A DNA stretch of 64,000 bases from Trichosphaerium sp. ATCC 40318 (GCA_038496445.1 JALMLS010000216.1:1-64000); one strand, 5' to 3'; positions 43,480-55,858 are shown, numbered from the stretch's first letter. Notes: a model not told the origin generated them from the sequence alone. Numbers and translations: made by a program.

Positions 43480-46400
43480 TTATTTACTTTCTTGTTTTCT
43501 TCGCGGACTCTTTTTCTTTTGTTTTGATCCGAAAATCATTTCTTCTTTTTGTCTTATCCTAACAGCAAGTACAGATGCCAAGTAATGGTAAAACCTTCCA
43601 GCAAGCTCAGGATGCTTAGAGAACAAGATATTAAGCATAGTCCCTTCAATAGCACAAATTTGTGTTCCATCACTATCAGCAATAACAGACGCTGTAGCGC
43701 CTCCACCATGAAAGAAAGAGACCTCTCCAAAAGTCTCTGATTCCAACATTGTTCCGAGATAAACTTTTTTCTTCTTTGATCCAAGTTTTCTCTTCCTAGG
43801 GACCTTCCTACTATATTTTAGTAAACCAAGGATGAATATTCATAGGTGAAAAATATATATAATACTTACCGAATACTTGGACGAGAGTCATCACTACTTT
43901 CAGAACTCTCCAAGTTCCTCTTTGCCTTCCTTTCTTTATCTTTTCTACTAGTACTTCTCTCAACAACATTTGTGTCTCGTTCAATAATACATTTTCCTCT
44001 AAATGAATCATATTTAGTCACATGTTTTCTATGAATATTTCAAACACTTACCGTACTATCTGATAAACAGATTTATGTGTGCGACCTTCCTTAACAATAA
44101 AGTCACCCTTATTGTAAGTTTGAATAGTAGCCACTTGCATTAGAAGAGCCCAGTCGTGAGGTGACATAGTAGGCTCATATCCCTTAAAGTAGGGTTAGTT
44201 GTAAAGTTCTTACACATTCCAACAATTACGTACAAGGAACTTGTATTCCATGTTAGGATCAAATGTTTCTGTTGTATAGCGTTCTTGTGCATGTGCGTCA
44301 TTTGGCGCAATGTATTTAAAGCCAAGGAATCGCTGGCAGGCATCAAGCGGATCTAGGGAGCGAGTAAGTTTTAAAACTGTCGTTTACTGTTAAATGTACC
44401 TAAGCTTGTGAAAAGGTCTTTCTTCTCTCCAGTGTGTTTTTTCATCCACTGAAGCAAGTGTTCGCCTAAAATACAATAAGAAAATTGTTGTATCCAAGAA
44501 TAACAGTTACCTTTAAATACACCCATCTTTGCTATTTGATGAGCTCTTGGGATAGAACTAGAAATAGATCCAGAACCAGTACGAAGGTTTTGAAGAATAC
44601 GTGTTGTTTGTCCAACCTTGGAAGGTAATCCAAGCTTGACACCTAAAATAGTAGATTTAATCAATGTATCCAAAAAAAAGTAAAGTGAGTAGTACCATCA
44701 CGTGGATGCCGCACACGCATGACTAGCTTATCTAAGGAAAGCTCTTCATTGGTGAAAGCGGATTGACAAACTTTAACACAAACACAAGTAGTGTGGTCCA
44801 TTTTTCCTTGAAACTTGGAGTAATCCGAAGGTAATTTGACATCTGACAATTGAGTTAATAAACTATCAAATAGATTCATAAAGTCAATTTACCTGGGTGC
44901 TCTTCCATGAATGTTCTACTTGCTTTAGTAGCAGCGAGACAATGCGCTATAATCTCTTTAACGAGAGTTTGTACATTAAGGGAATTATCTGGGCTAGCAT
45001 CAAGGAGCCTATCCATAATTTTTTTAAGCTGAAACAAACAAGTTAGCATAATAATAAACACAGTGAATGTTTTATTGTTGTTTACCTCAGTAACGCAATA
45101 ATCATGCTTCAGTCGCTCAGCAACTGCTGGATCAATTTCGTTCCAACTACCTTCTACATAATAGTGAGTCTAGTGAGTATTGTACTTGTGGTTACCTCCG
45201 ACTGTAGGATCAAGAGAAGCTGGTGTAATACCGAAATGTTGTGGATCGAAATTATCAAATACTCCATCAGAACAAAGCATAATAATATCACCCTAAAACA
45301 ACAATAAATATACAACAAACGCGTAATATAAGCAAAAATCTTACCTCATCAACATATTCGACATATGCGCCCAAATTACGTAAATCCGGCTTGCTCTCTT
45401 CAATATATGGTCCGAGCCTTCCACCGCAATCTTTAGCGTCAGTGATACTGTCATGTCTGCTTCCTCTGTTGATATCGGAAACAGTTCTATCAAGTTTTAA
45501 GTTAGAACTGTATTTTTTTGCTAAATAATTTACCTTTCTGAAATGCAAAAATGGTATGCTTTGCAGTCACCAACACTGGCGCATACAAATGCCCATTTTT
45601 TAGTCCGATCATAGATTTGAGTCAAAATACCACCAATGAGCGTTGTTGTTCCACATTCCCATGCTTGACCATGCTCCGAATTTGACATTATAGCAAGATG
45701 TGCATGTGCAAAAGCCTAGGTATTTTAAATGATTGTAATTAACATGGTATGATCAGTACCTGCAACAGATTGAACACCACTTGTTGTGTATTTGTGTATG
45801 TTGTGTGACCTCTACGAACAAACTCTACAAAAGTTCTAGCAGCAACTTTTGCAGCTGCAGCGACTTTCTCTCCCCAACTGCATCCATCAGCAACTCCAAT
45901 AATAGTACGATTAGGTAACCTTGATTTTAAGGTTAGAGAACAGATCTGAACCGCATTAAGCAGTACCTTTCTACGCAAAATTGATCACAAATTGGATCGC
46001 CCAAACGTGTCCTTGATTCTCCGTTAATTTGGAATGGATAACCACTAACTGCTTGTCCACAAACATCATTACCAAAGAATACTAATCCTTCATCTTTTTG
46101 TGGTCCTACAAGTCCACGTGAGTATAAAGGAACAGAATATTACTATCATTATATTTACATACCAGATATTCTGACAGCTATATCTCTTGTGATTGGTTTC
46201 AAGTTTATCTTTGGTACTTCTTGAGGTAGCTTTGATTGATGCATTGTCCTTACTACCCAGTTTTCTATTGTTTTAGGTGTTTTTGGAGGGTTGAACTAAA
46301 CCAATGAGTAAGGGCTTACTCAAGCACTTAAACGCATGCGTACATCTTTGCCGCCACCTTCAACTAATTCGCTGATCTGTAACTCAATAGCTTTTGAAGC

Positions 46401-49340
46401 TTCTTCAACTTCTTGTAATTTGCTGAATCCGATTAGCACTTCAATCATTTTACCACTATCTGAGAGTTGAATGCGTGCGCCAGCGTAAGTCGCAGCCTAA
46501 GATCAAAATTAATGCCACTGTTATAACGCTAAAACAACTTGTAGATAAACAAGCAATTGCTTATAAAGTACCTTGCGATCTACACGAAGGACCAAGTCTG
46601 TATTAAGTTGTTCAACACGCTGCAAATGCCTGATAGGTATGACTTCCTTGGTCATAAGACCAAACAATTTATAGTAAAAGCAAACATACTAAATACCACA
46701 ATTAGAAAACGTGCCATAAAGAAAATAAAAAATATCACATACACGTTGACTGATATATAAGTGACCATCATTGGCTTGTGGACTACCCATTCCTGATGTA
46801 AAACTCCAAGAACAGAAGTACTCTAATAGACATTAGTAATGCACTTACAGTCATCACTATTACCCTTAAGTATTGTTTCATCATGGTTAGGTAAGTCAAA
46901 TCGGTTACAGTAATGAATATCAGTTGAGCTCCTAACACCTTATGTGAGACCACGTTCAATTTACTGAAAATGAAAGCATACCGTTTAATTGGTGTATCAA
47001 GGACATCTTTCATATCCATTGGTTCCGGGGTTTCATCGCTGTCCAAGCGAGAAATATCAAAGTAAAGCTCACAACGTCTAAAGTTAATGTTAATTAAAAA
47101 CACACGCTGTATTCTTTCTTTATACCTTATTTTCTCTTCTTGATCAAGTACAGCAAGAACCAAAGCCCGCTCAGCAAATAGTCTTTGTTTTGAGGTTGGA
47201 GTGCCAGGGATTGTAAGTCGTAATTTGGCTCGCAAAGTAAATCCTACACAAGAAATCAACACTACGTTCTAAACCACTTTTCATGAACATGCCACCAGGG
47301 AATCCAAACATCTCAGAAGGTATCCATTTCCAGCTTGGGTAAAGCTGAAATAGCTTTGTATAGTGCGCTTCAAGTGCATCTGTGCCTAAAAAAAAGTTGT
47401 TTGTATAAAAATACTTGTACTGGAAGATAGAAAACTACCTTTGATTCCATGTGGTGCAATTGGATCTCTGTAAATGACACTTTCAGAAAAACATTCAACT
47501 AGTTGCTCTATGGTATCTGAGCTCCATTTATCTAACCAAATTTGGGCCAGAGAGGAAACATTCTCCTTAAAAAAAAACATGTTAAAAACCCCATACATTT
47601 GTTTTCCTTCGAAAAAAATACAATATACAATTTACCCCTTGGATGACAGGGCCTAACGACTTTGGTACCAATAGGCCTGAATACGTTTGTTGATGTTTAG
47701 GGTATGCGCGATCATGTTTGAATTTAGGGTTATCTAGAGCAGAGAGTCTAAAAAACAATAAATAAAAAAATCTACCTTAATTATTATTTGTTTGAGACAA
47801 ACGTACTTTCTGGACAATTGCATAGCTAAATGCGCATAAAACCGCTTAAAAAGACCCGAATGTGCTTTAAAAACATCTTTTACTCTATCTGCCGGAATGA
47901 CATATACTTCAACTAAAAAACAAGTAAATACAGTTTAGGCATACAATGTCATCAAATTAATGATTAAATACCATCAGTGTCTGCTATAACAGCGCCAGAA
48001 AATCGTCGTTTATCAATTGCAGAAAGGTAAGTATGTCAAGGCTAATAAAGGCATTTTTGTTGTAATAAATGTACACAAGTGAAAGTAAAAAGGATATCTC
48101 TCCGAAAACCTCTGTCTGGCGTAGAACATCAAGAACCTTTGGTTTTCCTTTGACGTCAACTTCAACCCTAACTTTGCCAGACTTTATTTGAAACAAATTT
48201 TCATTTGGATCACCATCACGCAAGATGATCTCATCTAGTAATGTCATAAGTGAAGAATTCATATAAAGCCAACAAAAAAAAAAAGATCATGACGCTATAG
48301 AGTATCTAATAACAAATACACGCATACAAACAAGTAGTACAACAAATATGTTTGTTTGGAAAAAGGCAAAAAAAAAAAAAAAAAGAAATTAACAAAAAAT
48401 AAGCACTTACGACTTTCATACGCGCGTAATGTCGCATTGCTATTTAACAAATCCCAATCCTTCTCAGTGAGACACAAATGATCGCTACTTATAAATTCTT
48501 GAACTCCCTTTGCATCCATTGATACTTCAACAACCTCCTTAACGAGTCCATTGGGTAACAAGTGATCCCAACCACCCTACAGATAAAAAATCTCAGCACA
48601 AAGCAAAAGAAAGAAAATTTACGCGAGAGTTTACGCGTAAAACTACCAAAAAACTTGCAAAGCGTTGTTATTACCAACACAAAATCGTACCGCGTATTCT
48701 ACGTCGTTAGACTTCTTAATGGTGCCATAACCTGCTTGCAAACCAGCATCCCATCTGCCAGAAAAAACAATACCGTTTAAATCCGTAAATGCACCTTCTC
48801 CGTGTAGCTAGTGGCGTAAGATGACATTCTTACAATTTTTGCTCAAAAACAGCAAGCCGGAGCAGTGTATTGTGTACGGTACCTTTCCGTTCTTCCACAT
48901 CCCCTGGTAGTGTCCGGACTCGAACCGAAAGTGTCCTTCGCGTATTTCTAAAATTACATGCGTCAGAACAAGTGTTTTGCTTATTTTCACGCACCATCGC
49001 CTTCGTTGTCATTGTTAAACGTATTTCTGATAGCGCGGGTAAGTAAGTTAACCCAATTGTCTTTTTCGTTTGCATCCTTTGCTATGATGATATGTACGCC
49101 GCGGGGGCCTATAATTGCAAATGTGCGGTTGTAGTCCTCGAACTGCTGCCCGATCAGCTCTCCTTGCGGATCAATCCACGTAAGATGCAACGGACTAACT
49201 AAGACATCTGTTTTTTTGTGCTTTCGCTCCAATTCTACTCTGGTGGGATGCAAAGTTATAGTATACTTCCTCAAACCACCTTTTTTGCTTGCCACATGCG
49301 GCAGTAGTACGTGCACTACCCCGGTCTTTGTGCCGCTCAT
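43480..49340 (-). CDS. Large multidomain protein: PH, MORN, CNB-like, NTF2-like, PP2C-like, DEP-like, CNB-like
   Basis: Around 30 exons read in one direction without an obvious internal start or end. Order from the N-terminus: a PH-type domain (TITLHPTRVELERKHKKT to WVNLLTRAIRN, 49.3-49.0 kb); MORN repeats (EGHFRFESGHYQGMWKNGK, LNGIVFSGRWDAGLQAGYGT); a CNB-like domain (GDPNENLFQIKSGKVRVEVD, VFGEISFL, DRVKDVFKAHSGLFKRFYAH); an NTF2/SnoaL-like domain (LAQIWLDKWSSDTIEQLVEC, VIYRDPIAPHGIKG, CELYFDISRLD); a PP2C-like phosphatase domain (IGVADGCSWGEKVAAAAKVA, CASVGDCKAYHF, IMLCSDGVFDNFD, MDHTTCVCVKV); a DEP-like segment (RAHQIAKMGVFKG, EHLLQWMKKHTG); and a second CNB-like domain (ESETFGEVSFFHGGGATASV, MLNILFSKHPELAGRFYHYL) with a basic tail. 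The PP2C metal-site Asp residues look present. Both CNB modules lack the usual phosphate-binding Arg. Two or more adjacent genes cannot be excluded. Confidence 0.6.
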
Positions 49341-49498
49341 CCTGAATCTTCACAAAAAAAAAGGCAATTTTAAGGGAAGTTTTAACAACGACTTACCAAA
49401 AAGATAAAAAAACTTTAAAACGCTTTATAAACGTATCTTACATACGTCGCATAATTATTGAGGTGTATTTAAAAGAAAACGTGCTTGTAATTTTAGAA

Positions 49499-50867
49499 AT
49501 GGACAGTTACGTGTGTAGCAGGCCTGTATTATCACCAATATCAATGCACACCATCACAAATACACTTGGTACGTATATTACTCTGAATTAACGCCGTTCA
49601 CAAAAAAATCAACAAACCGTTTAGGTAATAAGACAATACTGTACATAGCAACCATCATATCAGCGTAAGAAATGTCGTAGTAAATTTTTTTTGACGCCAA
49701 ACGTACGCATAGTTGTCTTTCGGTATTTGGCTCCAGTATGATTTTATTATCTTGGTTATTTAAGCAAAACAGAACGCCAACACGTCAGGTTAGTTGCTAC
49801 CATTTATTTTTTAGTTCGAATTGTTTTTTTAAAGCTAAATGTAGGCCCTTGTAATGTTGAGGCACGTTCTCATAAACTGTCTTCGTTATTTATAATAACA
49901 CTAAAAAAGCGCTGCTGATTTTGTAGCTGCAATGGCATACCTTTGGCCTGTGGATGTACGCACGTGATACCATAAATCAAAGTATGAGTGTTTTAACTCC
50001 TACTTATGTAGTATGTCAACGGCAGTTGTCAGGCTCAAGGCTTTGTTTCCACAATGGGCACATGCGCATCACTTTTTTTAACACGTGCACAATTTTACCA
50101 TTACAATTTCTCACTGATTTTGTTGTAGTAACAGTTGCAATGCATCTTTATGTGTCGTTTAAATGGAGCTTGTCTAGAGGCCAGTTATTGCTCTATATCA
50201 TGTATTCTTTTTCAATAATTTATCCCATAATAACCCTTGCAATAACAACCGCAAATGGAAAGATTGGCAAGATGGATGACCAAATTCCATGGTTTGTTGT
50301 TGAAGTTTACTGTGATTGTTATAATTTACTAGGTGCTTTGTTCCAATGTGTAACGATACAGAGGTAAACAAGCATTGGAGATTCTATAGAATTCTTACAG
50401 TTTATGGTCCATTATGGTTTTGCTGGGTCTTAACACTTACCTTCTATTTGCTAACGCGGTGTGAAATACACAAAAAATTAAAGAGAGCTGGCACATCTCT
50501 CAAACAAACCCCTAGTACAGTACAACTGAACATACAACGTAAACTTTTCTTTGTACCAGTTGTCTTTATACTAGTAAGATTACCTGGCACTATTCATAGG
50601 GTACGAACTTGTCACTTAAGAAGGCGTTTCGTGTTGAATAAGAATCTAGATTATGGAATTTGCTGATCCTCTTGGTGAAGAACATCATCCCAGTGTTTAT
50701 TTCTACATGACGCTTTTTCAAGTACGCTCGAGTATAGTTTAAGATTCGTTTAACACGTTAAGGCTATTTGTGATCCTTTACAAGGATTTGCAAATGGAAT
50801 ACTATACGTTCTTTTTACTCCATCAATTAGAAACACGTACGAAACAATATCACGCGAGAAGTACTAA
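49499..50867 (+). CDS. 7TM receptor, GCR1/cAMP-receptor (class E)-like
   Basis: It starts MDSYVCSRPVLSPISMHTIT, then GNKTILYIATIISA with HSCLSVFGSSMILLSWLFKQ (TM1), CQAQGFVSTMGTCASLF (TM3), VAMHLYVSFKWSLSRGQLLL, IYPIITLAITTANGKIGKMD, WRFYRILTVYGPLWFCWVLT (TM5), KLFFVPVVFILVRLPGTIHR (TM6) and FYMTLFQAICDPLQGFANGI followed by LYVLFTPSIRN (TM7). The PVVFILVRLPGTIHR and D-P-LQGFANGILYVLFT blocks are typical of GCR1 and Dictyostelium cAMP receptors. Such receptors couple to heterotrimeric G proteins. The ligand is unknown. Eight or more exons, several introns starting GTACG. The cytoplasmic tail is very short (TYETISREKY) unless another exon follows. Confidence 0.72.
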
Positions 50868-51098
50868 CTCATGATTAAGTTACTTTGCTTTTTTTGATAA
50901 ATACTTCTTGTGTATACCAGACGACAGAGGTTATGATCAATATTCACATACGTTGGAATAATAACATTAGTCTTAGACTCTAGTTCAGATGAACGAACGA
51001 GGTGACAGCAAAAACTACTCAATGTAAAATAGACACTAATTTAATGTTACATTAAGCTTTTGCTGTTTTAGTCTTTAATTTTGAGATCTCGATTCAGG

Positions 51099-51756
51099 TT
51101 ACTTAAATTTTCTATCTTGCTCGTTGATTGGAACATCATTGATGGAAGAAGTTCGTTGTTTCTGAAAAAAAAATAAGAAAATAGTTCCGAAATTGAATGA
51201 CCACGTGCCATAAGGCCATCAGCGTTGAAAGTCCAGTGCTCGAGTCCATAGGCGCGATACCACTAGTAAACGTTAATGAGGGGTTATCAAGGACGTTTGT
51301 ACCTGTCCAAAACCATTATGATACTCATATTCAAACTGTACTGCAATTTTGTCGTCATCAAACGTGAATAGGTTTTTTTCGAGCTTGTAATCCTTCTCTT
51401 TCGCCCATTTTTCATTTAGAAAGCGTTTAATAGCGTCGTGGCCGGAAAAGAACAAATCTCTGTTCCTCCACCTATATTTCCGTTATGACTGTTCAACAGA
51501 GTTTTGCTAGGCGTACACACAGTCGTCTGTATAAGCTAACGCTACCTATGACAGTGGTGTTGGATAAAAATACGAGTATACACCTGACAGTCACCTTTTC
51601 AGCGTCCTTTGTGTTCCATAGAGCCTCAGCAGCTTTTACTTTTTTAAGAGCGGTTTCTTCAGTAAACGGAGGTACTGGCGGTCTTGTTGCATAGGTACGC
51701 TTTAGTGTGTTTCTTGTAGATTGAGCAGCGAGCTTTATTCTTGAAACGCGCAACAT
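51099..51756 (-). CDS. DUF1348 / SnoaL-like protein
   Basis: It starts MLRVSRIKLAAQSTRNTLKR, a likely mitochondrial presequence, then TYATRPPVPPFTEETALKKV with AAEALWNTKDAEKVT, FSGHDAIKRFLNEKWAKEKD, YKLEKNLFTFDDDKIAVQFE, YEYHNGFGQ, HWTFNADGLMA and SSINDVPINEQDRKFK. The order RPPxPPFT.ETA..KV..AE..WN, then FL..KW..E..Y.L.K, then IAV.FEYE matches bacterial and fungal DUF1348 proteins, which have an NTF2-like fold. Function of the family is unknown. Confidence 0.85.
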
Positions 51757-52071
51757 CTTTAAGCTTGGCAGGCCAAAACTTAGCGTTTTCACGTAATTTT
51801 GTTTAAGGATGCTTACTGAATGTCGTACAAATTTACCTAGATGCTTCACAATTTCAGGGCTAGTAATTTGACATTGCAGCTTTCGGAAAATGTTGTTTAG
51901 AATGTAATGAGCCACTTTTTTGTGCAAATAGCGCTTAAAACTGCACTGCTTCAACAAAATACAAGTGAACAATACCATCACGTGGAGTTGTACAAAGAGC
52001 CCAGGCGCTGGTATTTCGTGAGGTGTCATATGGCGAATACAAACTAAGGTTATTTATTTACTAAGTAAAAA

Positions 52072-52963
52072 TTATACTAAAAGATTGTAAATTGTCTTCA
52101 AGTTCGTTCTTGTTTTTCTTTTGCCCATGAAGGTATAGTATACGCTTGATAGAGTTGGTATTATTGCTGGAACTTCGTTTCTATAAGTTTTGTAAGCTTC
52201 ATACATCAATAAGTTTTTCTTGTTTGTGGGAATTGCGAAATAAATAGATACCAATGATACAAATAATAACTTGTCTCCATTCATTACAGGAGACCAAAAT
52301 CCTTGCTACTACGGTAAAGTATAGTGGGTGACGAACTAGTCTATAGTAGCCTAAATAATGTTACAACGGTGCACATTATTGTGTAAGCTTGCGTGTTGTG
52401 AGTTGGGCCAATTGCACGATCAGAACCATCATAATCAAATGCCTTATAAGTAGCACTAAGCTGTGAGACAAACACCTAAATTTCACAACAAGAATTTTAT
52501 GAGAAAGCGTGTTCAGTAGTTTGTGACATACCGTTAAGTCAAATCCGAATAGTAATGGTAAAAATAATAAAATCCAAGTCCAAAGCTACTTAGTCATTTC
52601 TCTACTTCCAAAAAAAAGTCGTACGTCTTTGAATCTTTGCCATCAAGGCTCCAAATATTAATTTCGATTCTTTGCCAAGTACCAACCGAGGACAGCTGAT
52701 CAAAAGCGAATACCAAAAATATCATGCATGTTAATTGTTTGGAAAGTGTCCGAGATAAAGTGTTTGTCAGACCAGAAAAACTGAGAATCCCATGCAAGGT
52801 ACAGTTGTATTGATAGGATTCTTATGTTATTTGTTGTACCTAGATAATTTGTTGATTACTATTGGGATAAAGCTAGGCAGTCATGCCGAGGTAAAACCAT
52901 GCAAAACATAATAAAAGCATTGACGATGACAATACCAAGAGAGGGTATCCTGTAAACTGCCAT
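52072..52963 (-). CDS. Multi-span membrane methyltransferase-like protein (NnrU/ICMT/PEMT type)
   Basis: A plausible start is MAVYRIPSL at 52,963. Middle exons include LHGILSFSGLTNTLSRTLSK, WTWILLFLPLLFGFDLT and VFVSQLSATYKAFDYDGSDR. The key exon reads GYYRLVRHPLYF, the G-Y-x-R-x-x-R-H-P motif of isoprenylcysteine and phospholipid methyltransferases and NnrU-like proteins. The final exon continues GDKLLFVSLVSIYFAIPTNK, MYEAYKTYRNEVPAIIPTL, where the expected Glu of the E..L...Y..Y signature is present. Membrane enzymes of this group methylate lipids or prenyl-Cys. Exon joins in the 5' half are uncertain. Confidence 0.5.
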
Positions 52964-53140
52964 TATACAGTATTCGCTCTGTTTTTAGGCTCTCTTCCGT
53001 GTTGTTTATGTAGTTGTCTGCACTAAGTTATTATTAAAAACTGGTTGTTAGCCTCCACAAGAGGTTTTTTTGTCGGCTAACAAAAAGGTATTAATGGAAG
53101 TTCTATTGCTCCCACCGTAACACTATTCAGGTTGTGTATC

Positions 53141-53430
53141 TGTACATAGACGTGGTCGCTAACCGGCTATAGCCGGTTAGCCGTTTAAGTTTTTGGGACG
53201 GCTATAATCGGCTAAGAAAAGTAAGAGAAAACGCAAACCTTTTTTCTATGTACAACAAACGTATTTCAAAGCCATTGAGAGCATGTAGAACTTAAAAAAA
53301 GCATGTGGTGCCGTGGTACACCAACAAAATATCACATATTTAAAGGGTTAGCCCATTTTGTTGCTGAGTTTCTTAGCTATAGGCCAGAAGGCTACGGATT
53401 TTTATAGCCAGACCACGACTTATCTGTACA
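53141..53430. mobile_element. MITE-like inverted-repeat element with central palindrome
   Basis: The ends match as inverted repeats: TGTACATAGACGTGGTC at the left (53,141-53,157) against the complement of the right end GACCACGACTTATCTGTACA (53,411-53,430), with a small gap. Inside the left arm is a perfect 22-bp palindrome (53,159-53,180, half-site CTAACCGGCTA) followed by GGCTATAATCGGCTAAG, and inside the right arm TAGCTATAGGCC and TATAGCC. No frame is open across it, as expected for a non-autonomous element. Confidence 0.55.
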
Positions 53431-53547
53431 CTGTAGTTATTGTCATTATTAAAATCAATTGAAACCATGTAGAACTGACTACTATCAACTTGTATTAAGC
53501 GTACTAATAGTACTGCGTTAGAAATTACTATTAGTAATTTTAGTTAA

Positions 53548-53601
53548 TAAGCATAAAATTATGAGATTTCTCAGGTTAGAAAACTCATAACTTTATGCTT
53601 A
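53548..53601. repeat. Short foldback repeat
   Basis: TAAGCATAAAATTATGAG (53,548-53,565) is complementary, with one mismatch, to CTCATAACTTTATGCTTA (53,584-53,601), around an 18-nt loop. Just upstream, AAATTACTATTAGTAATTT (53,522-53,540) is itself a near-palindrome. Confidence 0.75.
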
Positions 53602-54014
53602 GCTTGCCACGTTAATAAAATCCGACGTACCCGACACATGACTTTTTAATCAAAATAGTGTTGAAAGCACCTTTTAACGTGGTTTATATCTTTTGGGTAA
53701 TACCCAGTGCTTAGTTTTCCGAATGCATAGCCTTCATAATCTACATTATATGATACTGGTGTTGCTGATTAACCAATAAACAATATTATTACGACAACTT
53801 TTTGGTATGACGTTTAATGTTTGTGTACTCGCTTTATCGATCACAATGTCTTGATCATTACTCCCTACATATTAAAATACAGCGCAGCAAAGTAATTGGT
53901 ATTATCAGGAAAGCTGTAGGTAGCACTTAGCCTAAAACTGCAAAGGAACTTTTTTACTGCATAAAAACATTGCCTCATCCAAACCAGTAATTAGTAATTT
54001 ATTTGAAACGCCTG

Positions 54015-55483
54015 ATGAAAGCACCACGTGCCCTGCATGCACTCGTCCTATTTTCTATATTATTAAACAGCAATGGAGCTGTTATTGATCCGTATACAGC
54101 AACCCAAGGGCTTTCAATCCGATCAGTGGAAGACAGTGCTTCAAATGCTATTTCAACCTCATCAGTGGCTGGTGGAAGGCGTCGGTTTAACCTACATTGG
54201 ACAGCTATCGATAATATGGCAACATCTGAAAACAGCTGCTCAATCAACAAAGATAGCTCACGAGCCTTGGAAGTAAGGTCAATTGATAATTCAGAAAATA
54301 CTACATGCGAGATTATTTATAATGGAAATTTCTATCCTCCCGTAGACCTTGGTACAAACGGCCGTAGTACGCTTATATCAAACAAAAATAAGTTAATCTC
54401 TTCTCTGATATGGCTTTTAAAGGTTGTTATAGCTTTCACGTCACAGAGAATACAAAACCTTTTCAAGTATCTGCAAAATTTAGAGATTCGAACACAGGTC
54501 AATATATTGTTTTTCAGACGAACAACTCTGTATCAGAACTCCATAATCAGGCAACAGGGGGTATTGATGTATGTCTACCTTATGGAGATAATATAAGACA
54601 ACTTAGAGCGGTAGATTACATTGAACATACAGTGTCAACAGAATCGGAAGGTGAAATTACAATTGACTACATATGTCCCATTCCAGTGGTATCATGCTGG
54701 CATGTGTCACATGCGACAATGTCTTTAATTTTTAAGCTCTTTATTAGGCATAGCTATAGACCTCTTGACGGAGCAAACCTTAATTCCCTGGAAATTGGGG
54801 ATAGACTAGAAGTAACACTTGGCTGTAGAAACTACAAGTCTTTTGATGCTGAAGCCTTGTTGATTAATGCTGTCACTCAATTTAATGGCGTAGTCCTTAA
54901 TACAGAACAAAGGGACCAGATTGTCAAACAAGTTATAGTGTTGGTATCAGGACCATGATTTTGTTTTATGGTCTTCTCGATGACACCGAAAAAGTCTGTA
55001 AGTTTAATTTAGTCGCTGTACAAAATGGTATCTCAGAGATTGGTACAATAATTATGGTTAGAGATGTGGAAAATCGTGAGACAGATTTAAGATCAAACGA
55101 AGGATTGTCATTGTACGTGTTCAGCTGCATGGGTTTTGTTTGAGTGTAAAATAACTCACGATAGGCACGGTACAAGAGAGTTCTGCGAAGAGCCAAAACG
55201 ATCGTATGTTTTTGTAGGTGTACCCATTGTACCTCCTACTACAAACCCTCCAACCACCTATCCACCGAAACCACCAACAACCGCACCGCCAACCACACTT
55301 GAGCCTGTGACAGCACCTCCGACAACACTTGAACCTGTCACAGCTCCTCCGACAACCGCATTACCAACAACATTAGAACCTGTGACAGATCTTCCGCCTG
55401 CATCACAAAATTCTTCATTACCACCAGCGTATATTGGCAAAGACAGAAAAAAACCTTGTAAGAGACGACTGTCGCAACAATAA
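54015..55483 (+). CDS. Secreted protein with Pro-Thr-rich C-terminus
   Basis: The start MKAPRALHALVLFSILLNSN is a signal peptide. A Cys-poor beta-rich region follows: TTCEIIYNGNFYPPVDL, CYSFHVTENTKPFQVSAKFR, GQYIVFQTNNSVSELH, TESEGEITIDYICPIP. A second similar module has LEIGDRLEVTLGCRNYKSFD and VCKFNLVAVQNGISEIGTII. From 55,226 the frame is PPTTNPPTTYPPKPPTTAPP then TTLEPVTAPP repeats, ending in a basic stretch. The end at CKRRLSQQ or a further exon (GTAAGAG donor at 55,456, continuing to about 55,686) are both possible. No family is recognised. It resembles the 7.7-9.8 kb gene in its mucin-like stalk but has no clear TM helix. Confidence 0.6.
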
Positions 55484-55858
55484 ATACCGCAATTATTTAT
55501 GTACTGATTTTTCTACATTACCAAACACATTCACCTCCACATTCGCCAGATCCAACAACTACAAAAACAAAACTGTCCAAGTGCAACATCATCAATGACT
55601 ACCAACTAAACCTATTTATCTCTGAATGTAATAATATATCATATCTAAGTGAACAAGGCTTGTGGCGCTATCTTACCCTAAACTAACAAAAACTATCGTA
55701 TCTATTAACTAAAATTATTAACTCATTTCCGCTAGTGAGATGCAAACCTCACAATAACAAACTACTTTCCTATTTTATTCTCGGAAAAACAAAACATCAA
55801 AGTCTTTAAGGAGTGCGTGGTGTTTAACTTAGTTTATTGTCAACATAAAAAAACAGAT
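55484..55858. other. Convergent intergenic gap
   Basis: It may include a last exon of the preceding secreted-protein gene (DPTTTKTKLSKCNIINDY frame to about 55,686). Otherwise it is AT-rich 3' flanking sequence of two convergent genes. Confidence 0.4.

Larger units (their letters stand above)
52964..54014. other. Gene-free kilobase with inverted-repeat elements
   Basis: No coding frame is evident. It contains a GTTAGCC..GGCTAAC inverted pair (53,047-53,086), a MITE-like element (53,141-53,430) and a short foldback (53,548-53,601). The remaining sequence is AT-rich and probably contains the promoter of the 54.0 kb gene. Confidence 0.6.
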
